A stretch of DNA of 64,000 nt, taken from assembly GCA_009746045.1 (NCBI GenBank), contig RPFO01000348.1:1672801-1736800 (forward strand). Reading direction: 5' to 3'. Numbering within the stretch: position 1 is the stretch's first letter; every line of letters starts with the position of its first letter. This document shows positions 11,107-23,343 of this stretch, piece by piece. The position numbers and the translations under genes were made by a program. A model generated the notes under the pieces. The model did not search any database, was not told the origin of the DNA, and saw only the letters and a program-made list of their open reading frames with translations. Source of the DNA: Mesostigma viride. Taxonomy: Eukaryota; Streptophyta; Mesostigmatophyceae; Mesostigmatales; Mesostigmataceae.

Positions 11107-13900
11107 ATGTCTAACCCAAATGCGAACAAGGGTAAGGCTCCAATGCGCCCAAGGAGCCGGTCCAGCACTCCGACGTCTTCATCGTCGGGGACGTCCGACT
11201 CGGAGCTTGCCGCCCAGGCAGAGATTGAGCGGGCGGCGAGGAGCTTCAATCAGTCTATATGGAGGCTGACCCGACGACGTCGGAAACGTCTTCATCGGGC
11301 CACTTGTCCGATGGTTCGTACAGCAGCGTGGTGCTGCGAGTGCCCCTGTATCCGCAGGGGAGGGGATCCACGCCTGTGGTCAACAGGCCGAGGGGTCCTC
11401 CTTACGCCCCGACAGCTGAAGCGGCGGGGGCTGGACCTTCGGCACCTCCTGCAGAGGAGGAGTCCATGGAGCTGTATGGGCTTCAGCCTGGTTCCTCAGC
11501 CGAGGAGCAGGACGACGCACGCTCGCGACAGGTGGCTGCAGACGAAGGCTTCGCCAGGGCGATGGCTGAGCGCGAGGAGAGGGAGTTTCGGCGCGCGGAC
11601 ACGCACGCTCGTGCTCGCGCCCAGCAGAGGGCGGATGCTGAGAACGTGCGCCGGGCGTTGCTTCGCAGCAGTGAGGTGGCTTCTGGCGAGGAGCAGTTTG
11701 AGGTGATGCGTCGGGGGGACCTTGCATGTTTTAAAAGTTTGCGTCGGTCTCGTGAGCCGAAGGTACACCTAGGTGTGCATCAGGAGTCGGAGTTCTCTTT
11801 GACAGGTCCGTCGGGGGCATCTGCTGAGGACGAGATCCTCATGACCCCGGCAATGACGGCGCGGGAGCGTGAAGCGCAGAAGCGCATGGCGACGTTCACC
11901 GCCGACAAGCAGCGTCGGCAGGCGCGGAGGGCCGCGGCAGAGGCCAAGAAGGAGCGCGAGCAGGCGGAGCGGGTGAGGCAAATCGCGCTGGCGGAGCGCA
12001 TCAAGCTCAAAATGTCGATCACCCAGGTGCGCCGGGACCGGATGGTCCGCGAACTCAGGGTATGGAAAAAGGCGCAGGCGATGAAGCTGCAGCATATGGC
12101 TGAGATGGAGGCGCCTGGCAGGCCGGAGGCGCAGGAGCGTTACAGACGCTCGCTGGCACGGTGGGAAGCCAACGTGGGCAGGATGGAGGAGCGTATCCTG
12201 AAGCAGCGACGACGCATGATCAAGCATGCACGTAAGACAGCGGTGAGGGGACCGCTTGGTGAAGCGGTGAGAGCCGAGTTTGGCCTTGGGCCGGATGAGG
12301 ATGTTTCTGCAAGCCAAATGTTTTATTATTTGTCGCAGCCCAAGAAGACCATCACCAACCGTGATGGCACTGCCGCACGCACGCGTGTTTACAGGCAGCC
12401 TGGTGAAGCCGGACCGTCTAACCTGTCTAACAGGGAGGACATCATCGAGCAGCTTCAGCTGGCGCAGGCCATGCTGGAAGGCGACCACCCGCTGTCTCCC
12501 GGCGAGCAGGAGAGGTTGGCCGACACTGTCACCAGGCTGGTGGCATCGCTGAAGCCGGTCAAGCGCAGGGCGCAGGCAGAGGCATGCGCACCGCAGCCAA
12601 AGCGGAGGAGGGACGAGGGGGCGGATGACGGGGAGAGGGGGGGCAACCAGGGCAGGGCAGGACACGGCACGCAGGAGTCTGCACCAACACGGCACGAGGG
12701 CGGGGAGCGGCAGCAGCAGCAGCAGCGACAGCAGCAGCAGCAGCAGCAGCAACCGCCAACTGCAGGAACGACAACAACCTCCAACATGGCCTTGACTAGG
12801 CCCAGGTTTGATCCAAAAAAGAAAGAGGACAAGCTAGTGTTTCCGGGTTTGCCAGAGGGCCACACCCAGGACGAAGCTAGGGAGTGGTTGTTTAAGTTGT
12901 CACATGCATATGCTAGCGACAATGTCCGTGATTGGTTTGCCTCTTTACGTGCGTCCACACCCATCCATCAATCTGCCAAGCCTATCCAGCAGTTGGTCAC
13001 AATTGTACCAAAAGCGTGCCAGCAGCGGGGTAGACGTGGCAGAAAATGTGTTGTGGGCGCAGTTCATGGTTGATCTTAGGGCACTTGTTACCACGGGGGA
13101 GCACTTAGAAGTGCTTAAGGGCTTCCAGTGGATAGAGGCCTATAAGGTCAATAAGCGTGACTATGTGAGTGACAACAAAAAGTATGTCATGTACATAGAG
13201 GGGGATGAGGAGCTGAAGAAGCTCAATGCCAAGTACCTAGTACACCTATGGCTACAAAAGGCAGAACTGGACCCTACCACCCTGTCAGTAATCCTGGCAT
13301 GCAGGTCTGAAGGATAAGTGGGAGGACTTCAGGAAGGCAATGGCCTACGTGCAGCAATGCCTAGAGCCGTTTGCTGCTGCAGCCAAGGATGTAAAGGTGA
13401 AGCAGGTAAAGGGGGAGGAAGCCTCAGGTACGGGGCTCTCCAAGAAGCAAATGCAGTCGCTGGTGGCCCAGGTAAAGGCGGTAATGGGGGGGGATAAAAA
13501 CAAAAACAACAAAAGTGGGGGAGGTGGAAACAAGGGGGGGGGGAAGAACCATAACAATAAAAACAGAAAACAAAGTGGGGGAGCTAGCAAGCCAGGGGGT
13601 GCTAAGCCAGCAGGGGGGGACAAGAGGTTACCTCATCAGACCCCACCAAACATTGCACTAGGTGCCTTTGTAAGGGGCACCTAAAAGATGATTGCTGGAA
13701 GGGCAAACCCGACTATGGTTCTGACGTTGATGTGTGTCCTGGATGCTGGAAAACACGTCACCCCATTGCAGCAGGAGCGCGCTGCACGGCTCCCAGGCAC
13801 AACAAGCCCACGCCAGGGCGCTACAACCGCGCGGGGGCGGCAGACCAGGGAGACTCCTGTAAGCTACCCTCACCATTTTTCACAAATGGTTTCCTGTTAC
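11107..13900 (+). pseudogene. Gag of the LTR retrotransposon, frameshifted
   Basis: A start at 11107 (MSNPNANKGKAPMR) reads into a second frame at about 11259, which stays open to 13073. The next part lies in another frame to 13317, then 13340-13680, then a last frame from about 13656. The middle contains long Glu/Arg/Ala-rich helices (around residues 180-330 of the 11259 frame), a polyGln run encoded near 12712-12750, and a typical Gag-like block LVFPGLPEGHTQDEAREWL. The end is Lys/Gly/Asn-rich and carries the zinc knuckle CTRCLCKGHLKDDC (CX2CX4HX4C) at about 13659-13700. Gag packages the element RNA. At least three frame changes, some at homopolymers, break it; some could be assembly errors. 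Confidence 0.75.
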
Positions 13901-14182
13901 CTTCTGTCTGCCAAGTGTTGCCTGAGTGTGATGATGTGGATTGGGAAGTGGCATATGACATGACACTGTCACACATGATGCGTGACCCCACCATAGCTTC
14001 CCTTAGTGCAGCAGCAGAAAAGGTAATCACGTATGGTGCTCTAGCAGAGCAACTGCACAAGGTTATGGGCCATGAGGCTGTGGCTGAAAGGCTAGCCAAT
14101 AAAATACAAGGCCATGACCTGGAACAGATGTGCAGGCACGTACGTACGTAAGCACTGTGAGCAATGTCAGCTATATGCTCCT
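13862..14182 (+). pseudogene. Integrase amino part with H2C2 zinc finger
   Basis: The frame opening after the zinc knuckle contains LHKVMGHEAVAERL, then GHDLEQMCRHV, and after a short frame change KHCEQCQLYAP. The pattern H-x4-H ... C-x2-C with YV-x-C-x2-CQ resembles the H2C2 finger of Ty3/Gypsy integrases. It binds zinc at the amino end of integrase. The reading is cut at 14183-14184 (AA) by a 480-bp insertion and resumes in the same frame at 14665, giving a continuous integrase if the insert and one AA are removed. Confidence 0.65.
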
Positions 14183-14184
14183 AA

Positions 14185-14664
14185 CACTACAATACGGTTC
14201 ATAGGAGACGCGAAATGAGTGAGAATGTTACCCGAAGTGTACCGAGGATTCGCACCGTTGATTCAACAATTGTTGGTTTGTTTTGCGCCATTTGGCGAGC
14301 ATCGACTGGAGCCTGAACCTAGCGGGGGGAATCATGCGCGGGAATCTTGCGGGAGAATCTTGCGGGGAAAAATTCGAACGTGACTTTAGCGAAGTCCTAC
14401 TCCCATTTTGATTGGTTACATGGTACTACATTTTCGTCACTGAAAATTTTCTCTAGTTGCGTTTGTGGATAGTGCGTTCCGCTGAAATTTTCGTGTTCAG
14501 TGACCAGATCACAATTTGATCCGGGCGCAAAATGATTGGCTGTACGGTACGAACCAAAAACGAAATTTTAGTATCTAAGTTCCGCAGCGCTTGCTGAATT
14601 TGCCCCGGAAGCCCGGGGGCACTTTCCCCGCTGAAAAAGGTGTCCGCGAAAGCGTATTGTAGTG
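14185..14664. mobile_element. 480-bp CACTA-type miniature element
   Basis: Terminal inverted repeats are CACTACAATACG at 14185-14196 and its exact complement CGTATTGTAGTG at 14653-14664. A 2-bp AA duplication flanks it (14183-14184 and 14665-14666). Removing the element and one AA restores the integrase reading frame. No coding capacity is present, so it must be mobilised in trans. The CACTA start is characteristic of the EnSpm/CACTA superfamily, although that group more often makes 3-bp duplications. Confidence 0.8.
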
Positions 14665-15996
14665 AAGCCCAGAAAATGGCATGTGGCCACACCACCACTG
14701 GCTAGAGGCAAACTGGTTGGGGATGTTATACACGTGGTGAAGGACACGGTATACTACCTAGTCATAAAGGATGCCTGGTCAAGGTTTGTGGTAGTGGAGC
14801 CTCTGCCTGGGATGGATAAAGAGCAGCTGCACAGAGCTTTGCAGATAGCCTTGGCACGTTTTCACCCCATTGAAAAAGTAATGCTGGATCAGCAGTTCCT
14901 CTGCATCCAGGACAGGAATGACCTGCCCAAGATAGAAGTGTCTGGGGCTCAAGATCATGAACGTCAGGGGTTGGTAGAACGTACCATGAGAGCCATCAGG
15001 GATGTGATAAGAAAAATGCCATCCAGGTTGGCTGACTCTGGTAGCTATGCTGACAGGGCATCTTGGGCAGCAGGGGTGACTACCCAGCTAAACGCCAAAC
15101 CAATAATGTCCTCACCTTTTGGGGAAATCACCCCAACTGGCCTTCAGTCAGGCAGCTATGCTTCAGAGGTACACACTCACTACAACACACAAAGGCAGCA
15201 CTTAGCCAAGTTGCTGGCAAAGAAAGACAAAAATAATGCCAGGCCTGTGTTTGAAGTGGGGGACCATGTGTTGTTTTTCAGAGAGGGTGACAGAGGAAGA
15301 GCACACTCTGCCAGATGGCACGGTCCAGCTGTAGTCACCAAAATTCATGAAGAAGGGACTGCAGTCACTATACAACATGACAGAGAGCGTGTGGTCAGCA
15401 AGCATAGACTCAAGCTTTATTACCCGCCACTGGCAGACGTGTCAGGGGTAGAATTCTTGGACATGGATTCAGAGCAGGAGTCTGGTGGATTAATCTCACC
15501 CAATGAATTGGCTAAGGACGTCATTGATGCAAGCACTAGTACCACAGTAGAAGCTCCTGTGTTCCTCAGTAGTGCAGCCCCACTACAACCCAATAGTCCA
15601 CCTGGGCAGGAGGACGGTGCACAGGGTGAGCAGCAGGTAGCACCTCCCTCTCACCTGGAGGAGTCACAAGAAAAAGCAGATCCTGTCGTTCCCAGGAAGT
15701 CATTTGCTGAGATTCTTAAGGCCTTGCACAAGGCACACAACACTAAAGCAGTTGTGGCAACAGGTACAGCACAGGTCAATGCTGTAGGGGATGCAGGTCA
15801 AGATCCTAGTATTTTGGCTGTAGACACCCAAGCACAGGTGAGTATCATCAGTGCAGAAGCTGTATCTGGTCTGAAAATGAAGGCCTCACCATGGGCTAGA
15901 GTGTCAGATCGATTTTTCAGGCAAAACCAAAATGCAGGTCAAAGGTCAGGTGAGCATTCAAATCTTGGGTATGCCCACTCCATTTCAGGTGGTTGA
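14665..15996 (+). pseudogene. Integrase catalytic core and GPY/F-like tail
   Basis: The frame starts KPRKWHVATPPLARGKLVGD and continues IHVVKDTVYYLVIKDAWSRF, the usual integrase core fold opening. A candidate second Asp is in KVMLDQQF, and a candidate Glu in ERQGLVERTMR, like the DG-x-ER-N block of other integrases. WAAGVTTQLN and SPFGEITPTG follow. From about 15250, VGDHVLFFR and RWHGPAVVTKI resemble the GPY/F module that follows Ty3/Gypsy integrases. Integrase inserts cDNA ends into the host genome. The tail (about 15480-15770) is Pro/Gln/Glu-rich linker. Residue assignments are by eye. Confidence 0.7.
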
Positions 15997-16538
15997 GGGT
16001 TACTCAGGGAATGCCCTGTTAGGGGAACCTTTTGTATCTTACCCTGGTGTTGTCATCTCAGCTGGGAGGTTGAGTGTGGCAGGGGTAGGACAGGTGCCTC
16101 TAGATCATTTTAAAATCCCTTTGAGCCAGATTAGCACTGGGTTGGATGCTGCCATCAATGCAGTTAAGCCCAAGTACCTCCCAGGTCAAGAACCGTGTGT
16201 GGAGGAACTCATACACTCTCAAAAGCTACACCCTTCAGCGTTTGGGCTTGGTAGATGGGATGTTGCATCCATGTCTCCCCTGTCCTATGATGATATTGTA
16301 CGGGACTGCCAGACGCAGATTGGGTTTCTTAAGTGGCTGGAGGCTTTTACCAAAGCCAGGGAGGAGTGGGTTGTTCCAGATGCACGTAGTCCCACACACA
16401 CACCACCGGTGACTCCTCTTGATGCTATGCCAGCTGGAGCCAAGAAGCTAAGGTTAAAGTTTGTGTGCAAGCATAAACCTCAGGCTGATGGGGGACCACC
16501 CATTTTCCATGCTAGGCCATGTGTCACTGAGTTCAGGG
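15800..16538 (+). pseudogene. Possible displaced retropepsin-like segment and RT amino part
   Basis: Downstream of integrase the frame shows ILAVDTQAQVSIISAEAV, which resembles the retropepsin start (hydrophobic-D-T/S-G-A) with Gln replacing Gly. After a frame change come QVSIQILGMPTPFQVV and NALLGEPFV, which could be the later ILG block. From about 16420 KKLRLKFVCKHKPQADGG and FHARPCVTEFR resemble the Copia RT lead-in (KARLVAKG-F-Q). If the protease call is right, the order is Gag-IN-PR-RT, unlike canonical Copia (Gag-PR-IN-RT). The missing Gly makes activity doubtful. The frame is interrupted at 16538 by the 6.8-kb insertion. Confidence 0.4.
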
Positions 16539-16554
16539 CACCGGGAAGGGGTCT

Positions 16555-16790
16555 GTGACATTTTGTGATATTTTTTTATCACAAAATGTCACTTTTGTGA
16601 CATTTTGTGATAAAAAAATGATAAAACGTGACAAAATGTGACAAAATGTGATAAAACTGTGACAAATTGTGATCGAGACATGTCATGATTGTGACAAAAC
16701 GTGACAAACGTGATAAAACCAGCATATTTTGTGATAACGTCACTATCACAAAATGTCAAAGTGTCACAAAATGTCACAAACCCACAGAAA
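16555..16790. repeat. Left subterminal array of TGTGACAAAATGTGA motifs
   Basis: Many copies of TGTGACAAA, TGTGATAAA and their complements are packed here, including a near-perfect hairpin around 16557-16622. The right end carries the complementary array. Likely transposase-binding sites in the subterminal region. Confidence 0.7.
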
Positions 16791-19700
16791 AACAAAATGT
16801 GACAAGATGATAAATCACAACCACTCAGGGGAAGTGATATATCACAAAGCACGCATAATGCACATCCGCAGCAAGGAAGTGCGTGCCGCAGCAGAGACGG
16901 AGAAGGAAAAGGCCAAGGTGGGACACGACACGGTGGCAATGCCAGGAGAGACAACACGTGCAGCGGTACGGGGCAAGCGTACTGAAAGGAACTGACAAAA
17001 CAAGCTGGAAACACTCTCAGGTGCATGATAAAATGCACCACAATGTCATGAGCCATGGGAGACATGGTTTATTGCAAAAATATCGACTGGGATGTTAAGA
17101 AAAACACCAATATTGAACATTCAGGGCAATGATCATCACGGTCATCAAGTGTCAACCTCCGACCCATCGCTGGCCAAGCATCCATCGTGCTGATCAAAGG
17201 TAAAATCGTCAATATCTACACTGAATCACAACACTGCATCATGCATCCATTGCTCTGAGCTCACAACACTAGTATGATAAAATGGCAACGGGGAGTGAAC
17301 ATATTCAGATGGCATGCAACAACCCGATGAAATGGCACAACTGATCAAATACGAACACAAACTGTATTGATACACACACAAGGAACGGTGCACTCAAGCA
17401 TGGCTGTGGGTGGTGTGCAAAATGGACACCCACAATCATCTCACAAATGCAATATAAAATCTGTTGACCGAGAAGTACAACGGGGCTCAACAGTCCTCGT
17501 CATCAAAGTCATCATCCTCATCATCACCGAAACCATCACGAGGGCTGTCCCAGCCACCATTGCTGAAGTAACTGGATGACTCTCTAGAAACAATCACAGG
17601 ACACTGTCGAGTGCTACGGCAATGTGACCATTGAAGGCTCAGAGCCTACAAAATCTGCATCCGCATGTGGCCTCTCGCCGTGTTGGACTGACGGATGTGC
17701 CCGGCCCGACTGTGTTAGGTATATTGCCTGCATGCAAGACAAAAATACATCATCCGGCAAAGCACGCATCGGTACACACAAAAATTTGTTAGTGAGATGA
17801 ACGCTACGCGCTGGACGTGCCAACAACTTTGCATGACTTCAGTTCACTTGTATGTAAGGATGCGGGGGAGATCGCAGCAGTTGCGTGGCTATCTATGAGT
17901 ACCGGCCTAATTTTAGGACAAAGAAAGGTGAGATACTGGGCCAAGAGAGAGACAGGGGTGCTCGAGAAAAAAAATTGGCCATAGATGTTCACCTAAATTG
18001 TATCTACATGCCTCACAAGTTGTAGGGAACTGCACACCCAGAAATCCTGGAGTCGCAAAGGTTCCCTAACATGCCAAGAGGCCTCACAATCTACTTCATT
18101 GCAATCTCTGTATGGTTAATACGGCAATAAGAAAGAAACGCCTGAATAGTGCCAAGAAAATGCAAGGCCAATCAACCAACAATATGCCCCGTTACAGGTA
18201 GGATGAACTCTAACGAGGCTGAAGGCTCTACGTCTGCAGTTGACACTAGCAGGAGTCGTTCAGGGTGGGGAGCGGGGGGGAGGGAATGAAAAAAAGCTGT
18301 GATCTGAGCAAAAAGGATAAATATGCAAAGATGCTACCCATGCAAGGAAGCGAGATATAGTCCAGCAATGCATGAATGTCAACCAAGGCTACTGGATTGC
18401 AAAGAAGATTCTACCGACAGCGAAGGAATTGGTACAAATAATGCAAACTATTTGTAGCTCAGAGCATCACCAGCGGGCTACAAAAAAATCATGCACTGAA
18501 GCTGGAAGAACAAGGCCAATGGTGGCTGACACGCACAGCACGTTGATAATTTGAGGAATGAGCACTACATAAAGAATGATCACCGTTGCTCACCATCAAG
18601 AATTCGCCGCGCTGGACAGGTGACCAAGAGCTTGTCGCTGCCACATGCGATGGGGCCGCGTGCAAGTCCAACGGTATCAGGCATCACAAGTACACGCGCA
18701 AAATCGACACCACAATGGCAACACAGATGCACACATACGAATGTATAACGACCGAAAGCATAAACAGAGAATCAGTAGGTTAAGACAAGGAAAGTGGCGC
18801 AAGAGCAGCCCATGTCATGCAACTCTCAATCTGAACAAGGTTATGCCCTTCATGAAAACTAAATCGGATGTCGTTTGCATAGTCTATTGACCTTGTACGA
18901 ATGAGATAGTGAAACTGCTGCAGCATTCATGGCAAGCACGGCTAACTTGGCATGAAACCGAGCGGCCCATAGCAGCCTTGGCCCTAGGGCGATACGTGAG
19001 AATGCCACGTGCGTACGGCATGCATGTTAAAGTCGATGCAAACTTATTAGAATTTCAGGCGAGGAATTCCTTGCTCACCTCACTGGTAAAGAGTGGGCAG
19101 CTTCTGGATGTCCGAATGTGCTGTGCCTACCACTGAGCGAACAGATCGATTAAAGCTTTATTCCAGACCATGCCTATGTTTCTCCCCCGATGGCTGCTTG
19201 TAGCCTTGTCCGAGCTCGCTCCTGAATTCATTTAAGACGACGCCCTAATGGCTACATAAATCACGACGGTCATCAGTGAGCCTATGCTCCTATTCCAACC
19301 ACCACGTGCGTTCATACAGAAGCGACATTGCTGGAAATCAAAAGGCACATAATCCCGCCTTGGCTGCGAGCCGATCGCAGCTCCCTTCCACCTTTCCCAC
19401 CTGTGCAGCGTGGATAGATGTTCAAGTCAAGTAATTTTTTTTTTCGCGTCGTCTTAACTTCAACTTCAACGGTAACACCCGCGCAACCACTGGAATGAGG
19501 GCTCGCAATTCGCTAAGTCTCATCAACGTCGCAAAGTCTGGTAACTTGGGGTCATCGCTCTTCCTGTCATCACTCATCAGTGCCAAATACTATCGTCATC
19601 ACTGTCGTCATTAGAGGCCCTTTACTATCGTCAGTCACTCGCTTTGTGACGATAACTAACGTACGGTATATTGCATCAGTCGTACTTCCCGCCCCCCCCC

Positions 19701-21507
19701 TGCCCACGTCCCCTTCCGATTTCGCCGCTACTACATATCTCTCCGAGTAGAAGTAGTTTGACATACATGAGGAATAACTGACTGACGAAACCAGTAAAAA
19801 GACGACTGACATGACTCTCTAGTATCGCTTGGTTTTGACCGCTTGCTGCTGGCCTGGCATCGTAACTGTTAGCCGTACCGTTCAGACTACAGTCGACGGC
19901 GGCCCCTAGCTTGGGAGTCTGGAATGAATGGACAATAAATCAATAATCTTTCGCAACAAGCGCAAGTCTGGAATCAACCCGTCAGGATCCTTGCGCAAAA
20001 TTCAAATATTGCGCCGAAACCGATGGCGAACGACTAGGTGCATGGACTGAGGCGCACGCAAATCCATTTGGCTACTGTAAGGCTAGGCAGTATATCCCAT
20101 GGAAAGCGGGAAAATTTTTTAAATGGCGGCTATGGCGGATTTACGATTTTCACCCGCCTAATCTTCGAGGACTGAGAAAAATTTTAGCCTATCGAAACCT
20201 CCTGCGCGAGACCTTCCTAATGAGCTCTCATTGCGCCACCCATGCGCAGCTTTGACAGACTTATCGTCGCCCTGCCAACTGAGCCGACGCCTCGACTCCT
20301 TCTGAGGCCCAGCACTGTAAACAGGCCATCTTTCCTCAACCGCTGGCGCAATGTTTCCCTCTTTTACCTTGCCTGCCCATGCCCGCGATTCGAGCTTTCT
20401 TGGGTCAATTCTGTGCAGTTACCAGAATTCTAGCCCCACCGCCAATGCAGCCGCCCCTTTGGCTGTTGAGTGATGTCCAACTGGCACGATGGAAAGGCCT
20501 CCATCACATTGGCGCCCTCTCCAGTGGCCCACATGTACCGACGAGACCTGCATCTCGAGCTCCTCGGCCCACACGCTGCAGCTGTCACCACGCGAGACGC
20601 CCTGAGACTCTCGGCATCATTTTCCCATGCAATATCACGCCCTCGATTCGCAGCAAGGTCTTCACCTACCGGCTACCACCATACCGGCCATGAGCCCTTG
20701 CTGCACCACTGCACCACACGAAGTGTGCGGCCCTGAATTAAGTTAAGTACACGGCAGGACTAGGAACCCCCCGAAATTACATCAGGATCTCCAATGGCCT
20801 TGGCGTCACATCTTGCGAACGTTGTCACTGTTGGCAGTTGCTGGTTGCTGTTGGTTGTTGCATGGTGAGGGTTTCAGATGTTCTCGGAACAGCTGGTCCC
20901 ATGTTGCTATGCATGCAGTTACTCTTGCCATTATGTGTGTCCATGTGCCTCCAACCATCCCGCCACAATGCCAGCACCCTCCACCCTGCTAATCCCCACT
21001 CGCCCCACTCCCCTGCCTGTTCCATACCCACCCCACCCACAAAGATACATTACGGACATCCACATGCCGCTATCCATCCCCCCCTGACTACGGACCACTC
21101 TCGCCCCCACCCTGAGGTCCCCCACAACACCGTAACACCGCCCTCCTCCCCAAACCATACACTGCCCTCCTCCCCAAACCATACGCTGACCCACCCGACC
21201 ATCCACCTTGAGTCCCCCTAGCCAACCTATGTGACTACCACCCTTCCGTATTACCTCCACCACATTCCACACCAACATCGCAAACCATCCACTAAACCAA
21301 CCACCCGCCCCACAACGAGGTTCCCCTACACCACTGCACCCCGCCCAGTGACCCCACCCCCCGCTGCCCTAATATACGATGACTCCACCCCACCATCCAC
21401 ATGAACCATAACCAACCCCGCCCACCCCGGCCTCCGGGGCAACCAACCCCTTGTCCACTCAACCATAACTGACCCTGCTGCATAGACCATCGCCAAGCCC
21501 GCCTACG
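16791..21507. other. Interior of the 6.8-kb transposon, no recognised gene
   Basis: Short frames only (at most about 130 codons) with no transposase signature. 20930-21510 is unusually C-rich on the plus strand, with many CCCACCC and TCCCC words. I cannot assign a source for this cargo-like interior. Confidence 0.5.
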
Positions 21508-21700
21508 TACCATTAATTAATTAATTAATTAGGAACATAACTCCGTTGGGAGTATATGTAGCACATAGCCCTGAGAAGGGGCATATGGCCTTTAATACAC
21601 TCTTGGCTACTTCTTGCAGGTGGGGGAATGTAAACTGCCACCTGCTCTGGGTGCACGAAGTGCACCTGCCCACCACTGTATTCAGGCACCTACGTACCAT
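21508..21700 (-). mobile_element. LINE 3'-end fragment, 5'-truncated
   Basis: A (TTAA)n tract at about 21512-21530 is followed by GAACATAACTCCGTTGGGAG, TATATGTAGCACATAGCCCT and GGGGCATATGGCC. The same text occurs at 51007-51075. The orientation is minus, with the TTAA tract as the tail. Strong 5' truncation is typical of LINE insertion. The fragment lies inside the 6.8-kb transposon and is therefore a third nesting level. Confidence 0.7.
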
Positions 21701-22859
21701 AGGCAAGCCACCACGGCAACCCAAGCATCCCCACCCCTCACACGAACCTGTGACCTACGCACGAGCTACCCACATTTACAACTGCGTTCCACAACTACTA
21801 AATCATCAACCCCTACCAATGTCCCCCTTGACACCCGCCAAAGGAGGGGGAACCCCCCCCCCCTTCCCCCACCCACCCACCCACCCACCCCACTACACTA
21901 CATCGGACCGGTATTGTAATCTAGCGCCGCACCGGCTGTGACTGACCTGACTGACCCCAGGTTGCGCGGTTTCTCAGGTGACTGTGGGAAACTGGGCTTA
22001 TTCATGAGAGGGGGTGTCTAAACTGGGGTGGTTAATGTCAGAGTGGGCTGAGTGGGGGCTGTGGGAAACTGGGATAGTGTATGAGTGGGGGGGTCTAAAC
22101 TGGGTTGTTCATGAGTGGGCTGAGCGGGGGCTGTCAGAAACTGGGATTATTTATGAGTGGGCAGTGTGTGAAACTGGGATTTTTTTTTTTTTTTTAATGA
22201 CTGATTGCAATTTTACAACCCCCTCATGAGGGGGTTGTAAACACTGGGATTATGAGTTTGCGGGCGGGGGAGGCCGCCTTGCTGTTCTTGAAACCCATTC
22301 AAGGATGTTCTAGGCAACACATTGATTTTGATGTGCATTTCTATTGATCGAGGCTGTGAAAGGCTATGACAAATCTTGAGTGTTCAAACTTGCCTTTTTT
22401 TTTCTGCTCACAGGGAGACAAGGTGCCGGCCTCCTCGTCGTCGTCCACTTAACATCGTCATCTAGGCGCCATGACTGTGCAGGTTTGTTTTTGTTTTCTT
22501 GATCTATATCGAGCGCTTTCTTGTTCATGAATTGGTTTTCTAGGGTGCGGTGGCAGATGAGACAACTGACACCAACCATCCGTTAATGTTTCTTGCGCAT
22601 GTGCGTTTTTTAATGCATTCCAGGAACATTCTGAGATTTCTGTCACGCAACGACAAGCGCCAAGCCGGCGTTTGCAAATTGTCACTGATCGATAATCACT
22701 GTTGAAGAATGAAGAATCAAGAATGAAGAATGAAGATCTGTTACATTTATCTTTATATTTGTAATAAAGAAATCGCGAGCTGTGCTTTTCATCCGTTTTG
22801 CTTTGGAATGTGTTCTGATATATCTGTGTGATATGTCATGATCGCCCGTGGTTTTATGT

Positions 22860-23330
22860 CACTGTTTTCTCCCTAGATTTATCAGTGACATTGTCACGGC
22901 TTTGTCACCCTTTTTTTCCTGATATATCAGTGACAATGTCACGGATTTCGTCACCCTTTTTTTCCTGATATATCAGTGATAATGTCACGGATTTGTCACC
23001 CTTTTTTCGTGATAATGTCACGGATTTGTCACCCTTTTTTTTGTGATAATGTCACGGATTTGTCACCCTTTTTTCGTGATATATCAGTGATAATGTCACG
23101 GATTTTGTCAGTGCGTTTTATCAAGTCGTGACATTGATATTTTGTGATAATTTCCTTGTTTTTGTCACAAAGATAATCACAGAATATGCTGGTTTTATCA
23201 CATGATTTGTCACGAAATGTCACAGAATATCACACTTTTGTCACAAAAAATCACAAAATGTCACATTTTGTCACATCCACATCACAAAATGTCACGTGAT
23301 ATGTCACAAAATATCACAAAATGTCACACC
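22860..23330. repeat. Right subterminal tandem array
   Basis: At least five units share GTCACGGATTTGTCACCC, TTTTTTTC and TGATATATCAGTGA. They are followed by dense TGTCACAAA motifs to the terminal repeat. The layout mirrors the left end and supports a single transposon. Confidence 0.7.
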
Positions 23331-23343
23331 CCCCTTCCCGGTG

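Larger units (their letters stand above)
16539..23343. mobile_element. 6.8-kb non-autonomous CAC-terminated DNA transposon inside pol
   Basis: The ends are inverted repeats of about 30 bp with two mismatches: CACCGGGAAGGGG then TGTGACATTTTGTGAT at 16539-16568, and the complement ending at 23343. A GG dinucleotide flanks each side. Removing the element plus one GG rejoins the RT frame exactly, supporting these boundaries. Subterminal regions (16555-16790 and 22860-23330) are dense arrays of TGTGACAAA/TTTGTCACA-type motifs and hairpins, as is usual for transposase-binding subterminal repeats of CACTA-like elements. I find no transposase: the interior has only short frames. A LINE 3' end is nested at about 21508-21700. 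Confidence 0.75.

Noticed and set aside
11769-12752. 327-codon minus-strand frame rich in Leu/Arg
   Set aside because: Exact antisense of the Glu/Arg-rich gag frame. It is the expected shadow of GC-rich coding sequence.
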